DNA of 64,000 nucleotides from the NCBI GenBank assembly GCA_900472175.1, contig UCHD01000002.1:1-64000 (forward strand). The letters are read 5' to 3'. Positions 29,927-38,859 of this stretch are shown piece after piece (the stretch's first letter is position 1; each line of letters begins with the position of its first letter). The notes below the pieces were generated by a model. That model did not search any database. It worked only from the letters and a program-made list of their open reading frames with translations, and had not been told where the DNA came from. The translations under genes and the position numbers were made by a program. Source of the DNA: Hyphomicrobiales bacterium. GTDB taxonomy: Bacteria > Pseudomonadota > Alphaproteobacteria > Rhizobiales > Rhizobiaceae.

Positions 29927-30943
29927 ATGAAACACGGATTTCTGACAATCTGCGCTGCTGCCACAGCGCTTCTGGCAGCCGGCGTGGTGCAGGCAGGAAC
30001 GCTCGATACAGTAAAAGCCCGTGGCAAGCTGGTCTGCGGCGTTTCGCTCGCCACGCCGGGCTTTGCCGCTCCGGACGACAAGGGCCGGATGCAGGGCTTC
30101 GATGCCGACGTTTGCCGCTCGGTGGCTGCCGCCGTCTTCGGCGATGGCGACAAGATCGAATTCGTGCCGACCAATATCAATACCCGTTTCCAGGCCCTGC
30201 AATCCGGCGAGATCGACATGCTGTCGCGCCAGACCACGCAGACCTTTTCGCGCGAAGCCTCGCTCGGCCTCGATTTCGGCCCGACGGTATTTTACGACGG
30301 CCAGGGCCTGATGGTTGCCAAGTCGCTCGGCGTCTCCAGCGCCAAGGAACTGACGGACGCCGCCATCTGCACGCTTCCCGGCACCACCACCGCGCAAAAC
30401 CTCAGCGACTTCTTCCGCACGATCGGCGGCAAGTTCGAGCTGGTGGTTTTCGAAAGCCCGGATGAAAACCGGGCAGCCTTCTTTGCTGGCCGCTGCGAGG
30501 CGATTTCGTCCGATCGCTCCGATCTGGCGTCGATCCGTGCGGTTGCCAACAATCCGGACGACTACATCGTCCTGCCGGAGACAATCTCCAAGGAGCCGCT
30601 TGCACCGGCCGTTCGCCAGAATGATTCCAACTGGCGCGATATCATGTCCTGGTCCGTCTGGCTGCTGATGGCTGCCGAGGAAAAAGGCATCACCCAGGCC
30701 AATGTCGATGAGATGCTGAAAAGCCAGGATCCGGACATCCAGCGCATGCTTGGTGTGACCGACGAACTGGGCGCCATGCTCGGCCTCGACAACAAATGGG
30801 GCTACAACATCATCAAGGCCGTCGGCAATTACGGCGAGATCTTCGAGCGCAATGTCGGTGAGAAAACGCGGCTTGGGCTGACGCGTGGGCCGAACGCGCA
30901 GTGGAATGCCGGTGGTCTGGTCTACGCACCACCGTTCCGTTGA
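29927..30943 (+). CDS. amino acid ABC transporter, periplasmic binding protein (AapJ-like)
   Basis: A 338-residue binding protein. The signal peptide ends at about GVVQA, and the mature start GTLDTVKARGKLVCGVS with GFDADVCRSVAAAVFGD is typical of AapJ/BztA general L-amino acid receptors. A strong GAGGGAGGGG precedes ATG 29927. Two Aap-like permeases and an amidohydrolase follow. No ATPase gene is present. Confidence 0.9.
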   Translation: MKHGFLTICAAATALLAAGVVQAGTLDTVKARGKLVCGVSLATPGFAAPDDKGRMQGFDADVCRSVAAAVFGDGDKIEFVPTNINTRFQALQSGEIDMLSRQTTQTFSREASLGLDFGPTVFYDGQGLMVAKSLGVSSAKELTDAAICTLPGTTTAQNLSDFFRTIGGKFELVVFESPDENRAAFFAGRCEAISSDRSDLASIRAVANNPDDYIVLPETISKEPLAPAVRQNDSNWRDIMSWSVWLLMAAEEKGITQANVDEMLKSQDPDIQRMLGVTDELGAMLGLDNKWGYNIIKAVGNYGEIFERNVGEKTRLGLTRGPNAQWNAGGLVYAPPFR

Positions 30944-31011
30944 TCTGATCGCCCGCGCATCCCACGGGTGCGCGGGCTCCCTCCCGTTCGGCAATACAGC
31001 GGCGAGTTGTG

Positions 31012-32160
31012 ATGAATATCCTGAATGATATGCGTTTCCGCGCACTCTGCTATCAGATCGGCGCGATCGGCCTGGTTGCGGCTGCGGCATGGACGATGTT
31101 TGCGACGGCGAGCGACAATCTCGCAAAGCAGAACATTGCCACCGGTTTCGGCTTCCTGGCGCGGCAGGCCGGTTTTGTCATCAGCGAAACGGCGATTGCC
31201 TACCAGCCGACCGACAGCATTGCCCGCGCGATTTTTGTGGGTATCGTCAATACGGTCAAGGTTTCGCTGCTTGCGGCGATCCTCGGAACCATCCTGGGGC
31301 TCTTCGTCGGGGTGGCACGCATGTCGCGCAATCCGCTTCTGACGCGCCTCGCACTCGCTTATGTCGAGGTGCTGCGCAACGTCCCGCTGCTGCTCTATCT
31401 CTTTCTCTGGTATTCGCTGATCATCCTGGTGTTTCCGCCGGTCAAGCAGGCGCTCAACATTCTGCCGGGTGTCTATCTTTCCAATAGTGGTCTGGTTCTT
31501 CCGGCCGTGTTCGTCGAAAACGGTGCGGTGCTGCTGGCATTATTCGTTTGCGCCGGCGTTGCGGCTGCGATCCTGATCCGGCGCATCGGCCAGCAACGGC
31601 GGATCGCGACCGGAAAATCCAACCATGGCATGGCCATTGCGGCACTGGCGCTGCTGTTGCCGCCGCTGCTTCTGTGGATGCTGGGCCTTGTTTCCTTCGG
31701 CTGGGATATTCCGCAGGCCGGCAGGTTCCGGCTGACCGGTGGCCTGCATGTGCGGCCGGAATTCGTCGCCCTGCTGTTTGGCCTGCTTCTCAGCGTGTCC
31801 GCCAGCGTGGCCGAAATCGTCCGGGCCGGTATCCAGGCGATCGGGCCGGGACAGTGGGAGGCCGCTGCCGCCCTTGGGCTGCATCGCTCGCGGGTGATGC
31901 GGCTGGTGGTGCTGCCGCAGGCGCTACGCCTGATAATTCCGCCGCTGACCAACACATATCTCACCGTCTTCAAGAACAGCTCGCTGGCGATCGCCATCGG
32001 CTATCCCGATCTGGTGATGGTGTCCAACACGGTGATGAACCAGACCGGCCAGGCGATCGAGACGATCGCGATTTTTATGGGTGTCTATCTCGGCCTGTCG
32101 ATCGCCATTTCGCTGGCGATGAACTGGTACAACGCGCGTGTCGCGCTGAGGGTGCGCTGA
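31012..32160 (+). CDS. amino acid ABC transporter permease (AapQ-like)
   Basis: A 382-residue permease with the extended N-terminal and middle region characteristic of AapQ/BztB. The permease signature near the C terminus is the EAAAALGLHRSRVMRLVVLPQ loop. A GTG at 31009 precedes ATG 31012; I chose the ATG, with only a weak GGCGAG site. Its stop overlaps the next ATG at 32160. Confidence 0.9.
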   Translation: MNILNDMRFRALCYQIGAIGLVAAAAWTMFATASDNLAKQNIATGFGFLARQAGFVISETAIAYQPTDSIARAIFVGIVNTVKVSLLAAILGTILGLFVGVARMSRNPLLTRLALAYVEVLRNVPLLLYLFLWYSLIILVFPPVKQALNILPGVYLSNSGLVLPAVFVENGAVLLALFVCAGVAAAILIRRIGQQRRIATGKSNHGMAIAALALLLPPLLLWMLGLVSFGWDIPQAGRFRLTGGLHVRPEFVALLFGLLLSVSASVAEIVRAGIQAIGPGQWEAAAALGLHRSRVMRLVVLPQALRLIIPPLTNTYLTVFKNSSLAIAIGYPDLVMVSNTVMNQTGQAIETIAIFMGVYLGLSIAISLAMNWYNARVALRVR

Positions 32161-33254
32161 TGGCTGAAACCCAGGCTCTGTCCTTGCCGCTTGGCGCGGC
32201 CAAACCGCCAGCGCGCCGTTCCGGCTGGTTCAAAGCCTATTTCGGCACGCCGCTGAACTCGATGATCAGCCTTGCCTCGATGGCCGCGATTTTCTTCCTG
32301 GGCAAGCTGGCGTTTGGCTGGCTCGTGGTGAACGCCGTCTTTTCAGGCGATGCCGCAACCTGCAAGGCGAGCAGCGGCGCGTGCTGGCCGTTTCTTGCCG
32401 AAAAGCTCCGCTACATGATCTTCGGCTTCTATCCGTTCGAGGAGCAATGGCGGCCGCTTCTGGCGCTGACGCTGTTTCTGGCGAGTTGCCTGATCTCGAT
32501 GATGCCCCGTTTCTGGAGCCGGGCCTTGCTGTATGCGTGGCTGCTCGTGGTTCTGCCTATTCTCTATGTCCTGATGGCGGGCGGTTTCTTTGGCCTGTCT
32601 GTTGTGCCGACATCGAGCTGGGGCGGCTTGCCGCTGTCGTTCATGCTCTCGTTCATCGGTCTGGTCTGCGCCTTGCCGCTCGGCATCGGGCTTGCGCTTG
32701 CGCGTGCCTCCAGCCTGCCGGCGATCCGTGTTCTGGCGGTCGGCTTCATCGAGATCGTCCGTGGCGTCCCATTGATCAGCATCCTGTTCATGGCAACGGT
32801 GATGCTGCCGCTGTTCATGCCGGAGGGTGTGACCATCGACAAGCTTTTGCGGGCGCAGGTCGCCATCATCATCTTCGCCGCCGCCTATATCGCCGAAATC
32901 GTCCGTGGCGGCCTGCAGGATGTTCCGGAAGGCCAGTTCGAGGCAGGCCAGTCTCTCGGGTTGTCCTATTGGCAGGTGATGCGAAAGATCGTGCTGCCGC
33001 AGGCGTTGAAGAAAGTCATCCCGCCGATGGTCGGGCTGTTCATCGGCTTTTTCCAGGATACGACGCTGGTCACCATCGTCGGCCTGCTCGATTTTCTCGA
33101 CACGGTGCGCTCGGCGCTCAGGGATCCCGAATGGCAGGGCATTGCCGTTCTTGAAGGTTACATCTTTGCAGCTGCCGTCTATTTCACCTTCAGCGCCCTG
33201 ATGGGGCTCTACAGCCGCTTCCTCGAACAGCATTTCAGGGTCACCCATGGCTAA
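32160..33254 (+). CDS. amino acid ABC transporter permease (AapM-like)
   Basis: A 364-residue second permease with an N-terminal extension as in AapM/BztC. The EAA-type loop is FEAGQSLGLSYWQVMRKIVLPQ. It would pair with the AapQ-like subunit. Its start overlaps the upstream stop (TGATG) and its end overlaps the amidohydrolase start by eight bases. In the Aap system the ATPase gene follows here, but not in this locus. Confidence 0.9.
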   Translation: MAETQALSLPLGAAKPPARRSGWFKAYFGTPLNSMISLASMAAIFFLGKLAFGWLVVNAVFSGDAATCKASSGACWPFLAEKLRYMIFGFYPFEEQWRPLLALTLFLASCLISMMPRFWSRALLYAWLLVVLPILYVLMAGGFFGLSVVPTSSWGGLPLSFMLSFIGLVCALPLGIGLALARASSLPAIRVLAVGFIEIVRGVPLISILFMATVMLPLFMPEGVTIDKLLRAQVAIIIFAAAYIAEIVRGGLQDVPEGQFEAGQSLGLSYWQVMRKIVLPQALKKVIPPMVGLFIGFFQDTTLVTIVGLLDFLDTVRSALRDPEWQGIAVLEGYIFAAAVYFTFSALMGLYSRFLEQHFRVTHG

Positions 33255-34686
33255 CGATATTCACGTCATCCGCAACGTCACCACCATCGTCGGCTATGAC
33301 GAAAATCGGCAGGGCCATGGCTATCTTTCCGATGGTGATGTCGCCTATGACGCCAACGGCTTCGTCCATGTGGGCGGCCGCTATGATGGTGTTTTCGCCC
33401 ACGAAACCTCCGGCAAGGACAGGATACTGCTGCCGGGCTTCGTCAATGTGCACTGCCATTCCGGTGAAGAGCCGATCTCCAAGGGGGTGTTCGAAGACGA
33501 AGGCACCGCAGCACTGTGGGGCAATGCGCTCTATGAATATTCTAACCTGATCGAGATCAGCGACAGCGCCGTCGAAGCCTCGCTGACGGTCATGCTGGGA
33601 GACCTGATGCGCAGCGGTGTCACCACCCTTGTCGACATTGCCGGCCCGCATGACACATGGCTGCTGACCCTAGCGAAGAGTGGCGCCCGCGCCTATGTGG
33701 CACCTGGTTTCCGCGAAGCCGCATGGCACGTCGAAGACAGCCGCCGTCTCGATCTCGTCTGGGACAAGGGCAGGGGACGCGAGGCGTTTGCCCGGGCGCT
33801 GGAGGTTGTCGATGCGGCCCGTGCGCATCCGTCCGGCAGGCTGGGCGGGATTGTGGCTCCCTCTCAGGTCGAAACATGTTCTGCCGAACTGTTGCAGGCG
33901 GCGGCCGAGGCTGGCCGCAGCCGGAATGTTCCTATCACCGTGCATGCGGCCCAGACGATGGCCGAGCATGAGGAATTGATGCGCCGCACCGGCCTGACGG
34001 CGGTTCAGTATCTTAACGAGCTGGGCGTGCTGGGCGAAGACCTGATCATCGGCCATTGCATCTTTGTCGATGGCCACTCGTGGACACGGCAGCGGACCGA
34101 TATCGACCTTGACCTGCTCGCTGACCGGCGCGCCACGGTCGCCCATTGCCCGGTGACCTTCTCGCGCAGCGGCATGGTGCTGCAATCGCTTGGCCGCTAT
34201 CGCCGCCGCGGCGTCAATGTGGCGCTTGGGACCGACAGTTATCCGTTCAACATGCTGGAGGAGATGCGCCAGGCAATGATCTGCGCGCGGGTTGCCGGGC
34301 GCTCGGTCTTCGATGTCGGCACCGCCGACGTGTTCGAGGCGGCAACACTCGCCGGAGCGCGCGCGCTCGGCCGCAGCGACATCGGCCGGATAGCGCTGGG
34401 TGCCAAGGCCGATTTCAGCATTATCGATCTCAAGCATGCGGCCATGCAGCCGGTCTACGATCCATTGCGCAACCTGCTGCATTGCGCCGCCGAACGCGCC
34501 ATCGAGGCTGTCTATGTGGATGGTCGTGAGGTGGTGAAGGGAGGCAGGCCGGTTCATCTTGATTATGACGGCGCCCTGGCCGAACTGCAGGAAGCGCAGG
34601 ATTTTGCCGTCAGGCACCTGCAGGCCAATGATCCGGCCGGGCGGGCGAGCAATGTGCTGGCAAGGCGGTCCCTACCGCCGATGTGA
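33247..34686 (+). CDS. amidohydrolase, ATZ/TRZ (chlorohydrolase/deaminase) type
   Basis: A 479-residue cytosolic metal-dependent hydrolase. The N-terminal metal pair is NVHCHSGEE, with later ligands in VHAAQTMAEHE, IGHCIFVDGH and LGTDSYPFNMLEE. Relatives deaminate or dechlorinate ring nitrogen compounds such as triazines, guanine or adenosine derivatives. Translational overlap with the permease suggests it acts on the imported compound, so the importer may carry a heterocyclic or guanidino compound rather than a plain amino acid. The substrate is unknown. Confidence 0.86.
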   Translation: MANDIHVIRNVTTIVGYDENRQGHGYLSDGDVAYDANGFVHVGGRYDGVFAHETSGKDRILLPGFVNVHCHSGEEPISKGVFEDEGTAALWGNALYEYSNLIEISDSAVEASLTVMLGDLMRSGVTTLVDIAGPHDTWLLTLAKSGARAYVAPGFREAAWHVEDSRRLDLVWDKGRGREAFARALEVVDAARAHPSGRLGGIVAPSQVETCSAELLQAAAEAGRSRNVPITVHAAQTMAEHEELMRRTGLTAVQYLNELGVLGEDLIIGHCIFVDGHSWTRQRTDIDLDLLADRRATVAHCPVTFSRSGMVLQSLGRYRRRGVNVALGTDSYPFNMLEEMRQAMICARVAGRSVFDVGTADVFEAATLAGARALGRSDIGRIALGAKADFSIIDLKHAAMQPVYDPLRNLLHCAAERAIEAVYVDGREVVKGGRPVHLDYDGALAELQEAQDFAVRHLQANDPAGRASNVLARRSLPPM

Positions 34687-34700
34687 GAACGCCAGCGAAG

Positions 34701-34715
34701 CCGGTCGAAAACCGG
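34701..34715. terminator. short hairpin between convergent genes
   Basis: CCGGT (34701-34705) and ACCGG (34711-34715) surround a CGAAA loop, between the amidohydrolase stop and the last small ORF on the minus strand. It is short and lacks a T-run, so this is a weak bidirectional terminator candidate. Confidence 0.25.
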
Positions 34716-34720
34716 TGGCC

Positions 34721-34888
34721 TTATTGGTCGAGCAGGTTTTCACGCCAGGACATCTCGTCGATGCGATCCTGCCGGGTGGGATTCATCTTGGCGTTGAACC
34801 GCCGCTGGCTGAGAATGCCGTAGGTGATGGCTACACCAAACACGCTGAGTGCAGCCACCAGTGCGATAATCCACGTTGCGCTGGCCAT
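34721..34888 (-). CDS. small single-span membrane protein, 55 residues
   Basis: Starting at ATG 34888, directly after a strong GGAGGAGAG ribosome site. It begins MASATWIIALVAALSVFGVA, one hydrophobic span at residues 5-25, followed by a charged tail ending DEMSWRENLLDQ. I do not recognise a family. It is the last of four small ORFs on the minus strand. The ribosome site and sensible topology argue it is real. Confidence 0.68.
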   Translation of the reverse strand: MASATWIIALVAALSVFGVAITYGILSQRRFNAKMNPTRQDRIDEMSWRENLLDQ

Positions 34889-34954
34889 GTTCTCTCTCCT
34901 CCGGGAAGGACAACGCGGCAACCGGGCTCAAAGTTCCAGAAAGCCGGAATCTCG

Positions 34955-35104
34955 TCAACCGTAAGGCTGGACTTCACTGCTGACTGTCGCAGCAGGCTCC
35001 GCGGCACTTGTCGCAACGGGCTGGTAGAACGCATTGTGGATGAGGAGGAGTGTTGTCAAATAGAACGCTGTGAGCAGCAGCAGCAAAACGTCCCGCGCCG
35101 TCAT
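34955..35104 (-). CDS. small single-span membrane protein, 49 residues
   Basis: Starting MTARDVLLLLLTAFYLTTLL, with a span at about residues 5-24 and a short polar tail. Its ATG overlaps the stop of the 35-residue ORF upstream (ATGA, 35101-35104), indicating translational coupling. It has no recognised family. Confidence 0.6.
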   Translation of the reverse strand: MTARDVLLLLLTAFYLTTLLLIHNAFYQPVATSAAEPAATVSSEVQPYG

Positions 35105-35208
35105 GACCGTTCACCGGGATTGTTGCCGCGCCACCACGTCCCATGATCAGGCCTGGCCGGAGGCACCAGGTCATTGTCGTTCGGGCATTCCAGGCCATTG
35201 TCGCTCAT
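35101..35208 (-). CDS. small soluble ORF, 35 residues
   Basis: Encodes MSDNGLECPNDNDLVPPARP followed by DHGTWWRGNNPGERS. AGGAG at 35216-35220 is well placed before ATG 35208, and the stop overlaps the next small ORF. It is a polar peptide with no membrane span. It could be a small protein or a leader peptide coupling translation of the next ORF. Confidence 0.55.
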   Translation of the reverse strand: MSDNGLECPNDNDLVPPARPDHGTWWRGNNPGERS

Positions 35209-35304
35209 CGCAGTTCTCCTCAAGGGGGAAACACGCCAAGCCTTCAAAAGTTCCCTATGCATGGCATCAGGAAAGCCCGTGGAGGAGCGGTCGCAGGCAG
35301 CCGG

Positions 35305-35451
35305 TTATTTTGGTATCGACGAGGTGATTTCGCCGGATACGCCATCCGGTGCGGCCGGCGTGCCGTAATGGGCCATCGCAACATTCAGCGTGAACATCGC
35401 AACGACCGTGAAGGCGATGACGGCGAGTGTGATTCCTTTGTCCGTGTTCAT
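35305..35451 (-). CDS. small single-span membrane protein, 48 residues
   Basis: Starts MNTDKGITLAVIAFTVVAMF, with a span at about residues 7-27 and the tail HYGTPAAPDGVSGEITSSIPK. AGGATTGGGAAA precedes ATG 35451. It is the first of four small ORFs on the minus strand between the amidohydrolase and the LacI gene. The function is unknown. Confidence 0.6.
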   Translation of the reverse strand: MNTDKGITLAVIAFTVVAMFTLNVAMAHYGTPAAPDGVSGEITSSIPK

Positions 35452-35887
35452 TTTCCCAATCCTAATCGCGAGCAACGACAACGCTTTGAATGCCGGGATT
35501 GGGCGATTGTGCGGCGCAGAACTGCTGTTCCACCACTGACGGCCAACATGGTGAACGCCGGGTTAAGGCGAGGCCTCGCGGGAGTGAAAAATGGCCGGTG
35601 TCACCGCTTTGCATCTGCGAATGAATGCGGCTGTTTCCTTCGTTTTCCACCATTGTCCATATCGCCTATACGCGCTTGCAAGTCGGCTGGCCGTTCCCGT
35701 GCCATTGCGGCACCGCATGGGCCGGACGCGCAGTTTTCCTGTCCGGTACTCTGTTTGCACTGGTGGACGTAACGGTTGCAAATCAGGAATTCCGGTCTTC
35801 CGGTGGTTTGTTGAATTTATCCCTTGCGGTTTCGAGCGAGGCCGTGGTAACGTTCCCACGAAATCATGCTGAGGAGGGCGTGTTTCG
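35452..35887. other. intergenic region upstream of the LacI gene
   Basis: 436 bases between the small ORF cluster (minus) and lacI-like (plus). It should hold promoters for both. The clear element is the LacI operator-like palindrome at 35844-35859. Short plus-strand frames here (from 35591 and 35625) lack convincing ribosome sites and are rejected. Confidence 0.5.
35844..35859. promoter_or_regulatory. LacI-type operator 1 (GTGGTAACGTTCCCAC)
   Basis: A 16-base palindrome with one mismatched pair, centred on CG, 28 bases upstream of the LacI ATG. It shares AACGTTCCCAC with a second copy near 36982. Central CG palindromes are typical of LacI-family operators. Autoregulation is likely. Confidence 0.65.
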
Positions 35888-36934
35888 ATGCAGAGACGGC
35901 GTCCGACCATTATTGATGTTGCGCAGAAGGCGGGTGTGTCGAAGAGCACGGCTGGGCGCGCGCTCTCGGGTGCCTCCAATGTGACGGACGAGGCGCGCGA
36001 GCGTGTGCTGGAGGCCGCAAGGGCCGTTGGCTACGAGCGCAACGATCTTGCGGTCGGTATGCGATCGGGGCGGACCGGATTGCTGGGCCTCGTCATTCCG
36101 GATATCACCAACCCCTTCTGGGCCGAGGTTGCCCGTGGCGCGCAGGATCGTGCCGCCGAAAACGGTATGTCGCTGCTGGTGTTTTCATCCGATTGGGATC
36201 ACGGCCGCGAGGCGAGCCACCTTCGGGCGCTCCGGCAAGCGCGGGTCGATGGTGCGATCATCAATCCGGTGGCTGATAATTTTGACGATCTCGACCGGTT
36301 CGGGCTTCCCTTCGTGTTGATCGGCTCGAGCGCCGAGCGTTTCCCGGCCACGTCGAGCGTCGGTTCCGATATCGCCCAGGCTGTGCGGATCGGCATGGAT
36401 CATCTTGTCTCCAAGGGGCATCATGCTCCGGCGCTGATCCTCGGACCCAAGTCGCGTATCGCGCGGGCACGCTTCCTGCGGACCTTCCATGAACATTGCG
36501 TCGAGCGCGATATCGATCCTGCGGCCCTGCCGATGGAAGATGGAGAATATACCGTCGAAGGTGGTCATGCCGCGATGAAGCGATTGCTGGAACGGCAGCA
36601 CGCCAGGCACTTGGCGGTCTTTGCAGCCAATGATTTGATGGCGCTCGGTGCCATGGTGGCCGTGCGCGAGGCGGGACTGCGATGCCCGGAGGATGTATCG
36701 ATCCTCGGATTCGACGGTGTACCCGCCGGTGCATTTTCATGGCCGGGGCTGACGACTGTCGCCAAGCCGGGGCGCGAGATCGGCATGCGGGCGGTCGATT
36801 GCCTGTTTGACGAAATTGCTGGCCGTCCCGAACATGGCCGGGTGTTCATGCCGTGCCGGTTGATCGAGCGCGGCTCGCTGGCCGACCTTTCATTAAGCCA
36901 GCCCATGCGGAAAGCCGGGGCCGGGAGGGGATAA
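35888..36934 (+). CDS. LacI-family transcriptional regulator
   Basis: A 348-residue repressor. The helix-turn-helix TIIDVAQKAGVSKSTAGRALSG begins at residue 7 and the hinge helix follows. The periplasmic-binding-protein-like effector domain has GLVIPDITNPFWAEV and FAANDLMALGAM. It is encoded three bases upstream of the first permease gene, so it should control the ABC importer, ADP-ribosylglycohydrolase and CoA genes to 46.8 kb. GAGGAGGG precedes ATG 35888. The effector is probably the imported glycoside or its product. Confidence 0.92.
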   Translation: MQRRRPTIIDVAQKAGVSKSTAGRALSGASNVTDEARERVLEAARAVGYERNDLAVGMRSGRTGLLGLVIPDITNPFWAEVARGAQDRAAENGMSLLVFSSDWDHGREASHLRALRQARVDGAIINPVADNFDDLDRFGLPFVLIGSSAERFPATSSVGSDIAQAVRIGMDHLVSKGHHAPALILGPKSRIARARFLRTFHEHCVERDIDPAALPMEDGEYTVEGGHAAMKRLLERQHARHLAVFAANDLMALGAMVAVREAGLRCPEDVSILGFDGVPAGAFSWPGLTTVAKPGREIGMRAVDCLFDEIAGRPEHGRVFMPCRLIERGSLADLSLSQPMRKAGAGRG

Positions 36935-36937
36935 TTC

Positions 36938-37915
36938 ATGACTGATCGCCAACATGTCTTGACGTCACCAAGAATTGGGAACGTTCCCACAAATTCTTCC
37001 CGCCGAGCGCCGGGACGGGCGTCCGCGTTCGCCGACGGCTGGCGCCGCTGGTGGCCGTATTACCTCATGATGGCACCCGGCATCCTGTTTTTCTTCGTGT
37101 TCCATTACCTGCCGATCTGGGAAACCCGCATCGCATTCGAGCAGGTCCGCATCGTGCCGCCGAATGTCTGGGTGGGGCTGAAGCATTTCCAGGTGCTGTT
37201 TTCCTCTCCCGTCTTCTGGCAGGTGCTCGCCAACACGTTGATCATCTCGACCATGAAGATGGTGTTCTTCCTGCCGGTTCCGATCATCGTGGCGTTGTTG
37301 CTCAACGAGGTGCGCGGCGGCTCGCTGCGCAAGTTCATCCAGTCGGCGATCTACCTGCCGCATTTTCTCTCCTGGGTGGTCATAGCCGGCATTTTCATTG
37401 CGGCCCTGTCGCCGACGGACGGCGCGGTGAACAATCTGCTCGGGATGGCCGGCATGGCGCCACGCTCGTTCATGACCGACACTGGTGCCATCCGCTGGGT
37501 GCTGGTGTTCACGGAAATCTGGCGTTCGGCCGGGTGGGACAGCCTGCTCTATCTGGCCGCCATCATCGCCATCGACCAGCAGCTTTATGATGCCGCTGAG
37601 GTCGACGGCGCCAACCGGTGGCAAAAGATCTGGCACGTCACCTTGCCCGGCATCGTTCCGACGATCGCCACCCTGTTCATCCTGAACGCGGGGATGTTCC
37701 TCAATGCCGATCTCAACCAGGTCATCAACCTGTCCAACGATGTGGTCCGCAGCAAGATCGATATCGTCGATACCTATGTCTACCGGATCGGCCTGCAGAC
37801 CGGCGAATATTCGCTGGCAACGGCGGCCGGCCTGTTCAAGGCCGTGCTCGGGACGATGATGATCGTCGTCGCGCATTTTGTCTCCAAACGCCTGACCGGA
37901 AAGGGAGTCTGGTAA
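36938..37915 (+). CDS. sugar ABC transporter permease (LplB-like)
   Basis: A 325-residue permease with six spans starting near residue 42 (YYLMMAPGILFFFVFHYLPI) and the EAA loop AAEVDGANRWQKIWHVTLPG. It belongs to the LplB/YtcP-type family that moves oligosaccharides or glycosides. The ATG is three bases after the lacI stop. The first 20 codons contain a perfect operator palindrome, which is unusual for a coding start. Confidence 0.9.
   Translation: MTDRQHVLTSPRIGNVPTNSSRRAPGRASAFADGWRRWWPYYLMMAPGILFFFVFHYLPIWETRIAFEQVRIVPPNVWVGLKHFQVLFSSPVFWQVLANTLIISTMKMVFFLPVPIIVALLLNEVRGGSLRKFIQSAIYLPHFLSWVVIAGIFIAALSPTDGAVNNLLGMAGMAPRSFMTDTGAIRWVLVFTEIWRSAGWDSLLYLAAIIAIDQQLYDAAEVDGANRWQKIWHVTLPGIVPTIATLFILNAGMFLNADLNQVINLSNDVVRSKIDIVDTYVYRIGLQTGEYSLATAAGLFKAVLGTMMIVVAHFVSKRLTGKGVW
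36975..36990. promoter_or_regulatory. LacI-type operator 2, inside the permease gene
   Basis: TGGGAACGTTCCCA at 36976-36989 is a perfect 14-base palindrome. It shares AACGTTCCCAC with operator 1 and lies about 40 bases inside the permease coding frame. A TTGACG at 36959 could be part of an internal promoter. It may act as a roadblock or as the operator of a second promoter. Confidence 0.62.
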
Positions 37916-38811
37916 TGGCCCTGTCGCGCAAGACCCCGATTGAACGCATCGAATACGCGATCATCGTTTCAACACTGCTGCTGCTGGTCGTCGTGACCGT
38001 CCAGCCGATCCTCAACCTTCTGGCGGTTTCGCTGTCGGCACCCGGCAAGGTGCCTGGCATGAGCGGACTGGCCATCCTGCCGGACGGCTTGTCGTTCGAA
38101 GTCTGGAGCGTCCTGCTGCAGCATCCCAACGTCCAGCGCGGCATCATCAACTCGATCTTCATTACCGGTGTCAGCACAGTGATCGGCGTCGTCGGCACGG
38201 CGCTGATGGCCTGGGGGCTGTCGCGGCCGAACCTGCCGGGACGCAAGGCGCTGTTCATTCTGGTGCTCGTCACCATCGTCTTCGAACCGGGCATCATCCC
38301 CGACTACTTCGTCAACAAGCGGCTCGGGCTGCTCGACAGCTACTGGTCGGTGATCCTCTTCAAGGCGGTCAATGCCTGGTACCTGATCATCCTTATTCGC
38401 TTCTTCGAGGAAATTCCGAAGGAGCTGCTGGAAGCCGCCGAACTCGATGGCGCCAACCCCTTCCAGGTGTTCTGGCATCTGGTGCTGCCGCTCGCCAAAC
38501 CTGCGCTGGCAACCATCTCGCTGTTCTATCTGGTCTTCCACTGGAACGAGTTCTTCCGGGCGATGATCTATCTCAACGACCAGGGGAAATGGCCTTTGCA
38601 GGTGGTGTTGCGGCAATTCGTCATCGATGGCGACAAGATCGCGATCGTCGGGGCCGACAGCGCCAACAACAATACCGGTGCGGGGCAGCTCAACCTGCGG
38701 GCGCTGAAGGCCGGGATGATCCTTCTGACCATCGTGCCGATCCTGGCGATCTACCCGCTGATCCTGAAATTCTTCACCAAAGGCACCATGAGCGGCGCGC
38801 TCAAGGGCTGA
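37915..38811 (+). CDS. sugar ABC transporter permease (LplC-like)
   Basis: A 298-residue permease, partner of the preceding gene. The EAA loop is EAAELDGANPFQVFWHLVLP, and the C terminus FFTKGTMSGALKG is typical of YtcP/LplC permeases. The ATG overlaps the upstream stop (TAATG). Confidence 0.9.
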   Translation: MALSRKTPIERIEYAIIVSTLLLLVVVTVQPILNLLAVSLSAPGKVPGMSGLAILPDGLSFEVWSVLLQHPNVQRGIINSIFITGVSTVIGVVGTALMAWGLSRPNLPGRKALFILVLVTIVFEPGIIPDYFVNKRLGLLDSYWSVILFKAVNAWYLIILIRFFEEIPKELLEAAELDGANPFQVFWHLVLPLAKPALATISLFYLVFHWNEFFRAMIYLNDQGKWPLQVVLRQFVIDGDKIAIVGADSANNNTGAGQLNLRALKAGMILLTIVPILAIYPLILKFFTKGTMSGALKG

Positions 38812-38859
38812 TGACGACGACGCAATAACCAAAAAAGCAAATCTAACGGAGGAAACGAA

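Noticed and set aside
35591-35984. Plus-strand ORFs upstream of the LacI gene
   Set aside because: One overlaps the LacI start in another frame; sequences are Arg/Cys-rich and lack convincing starts.
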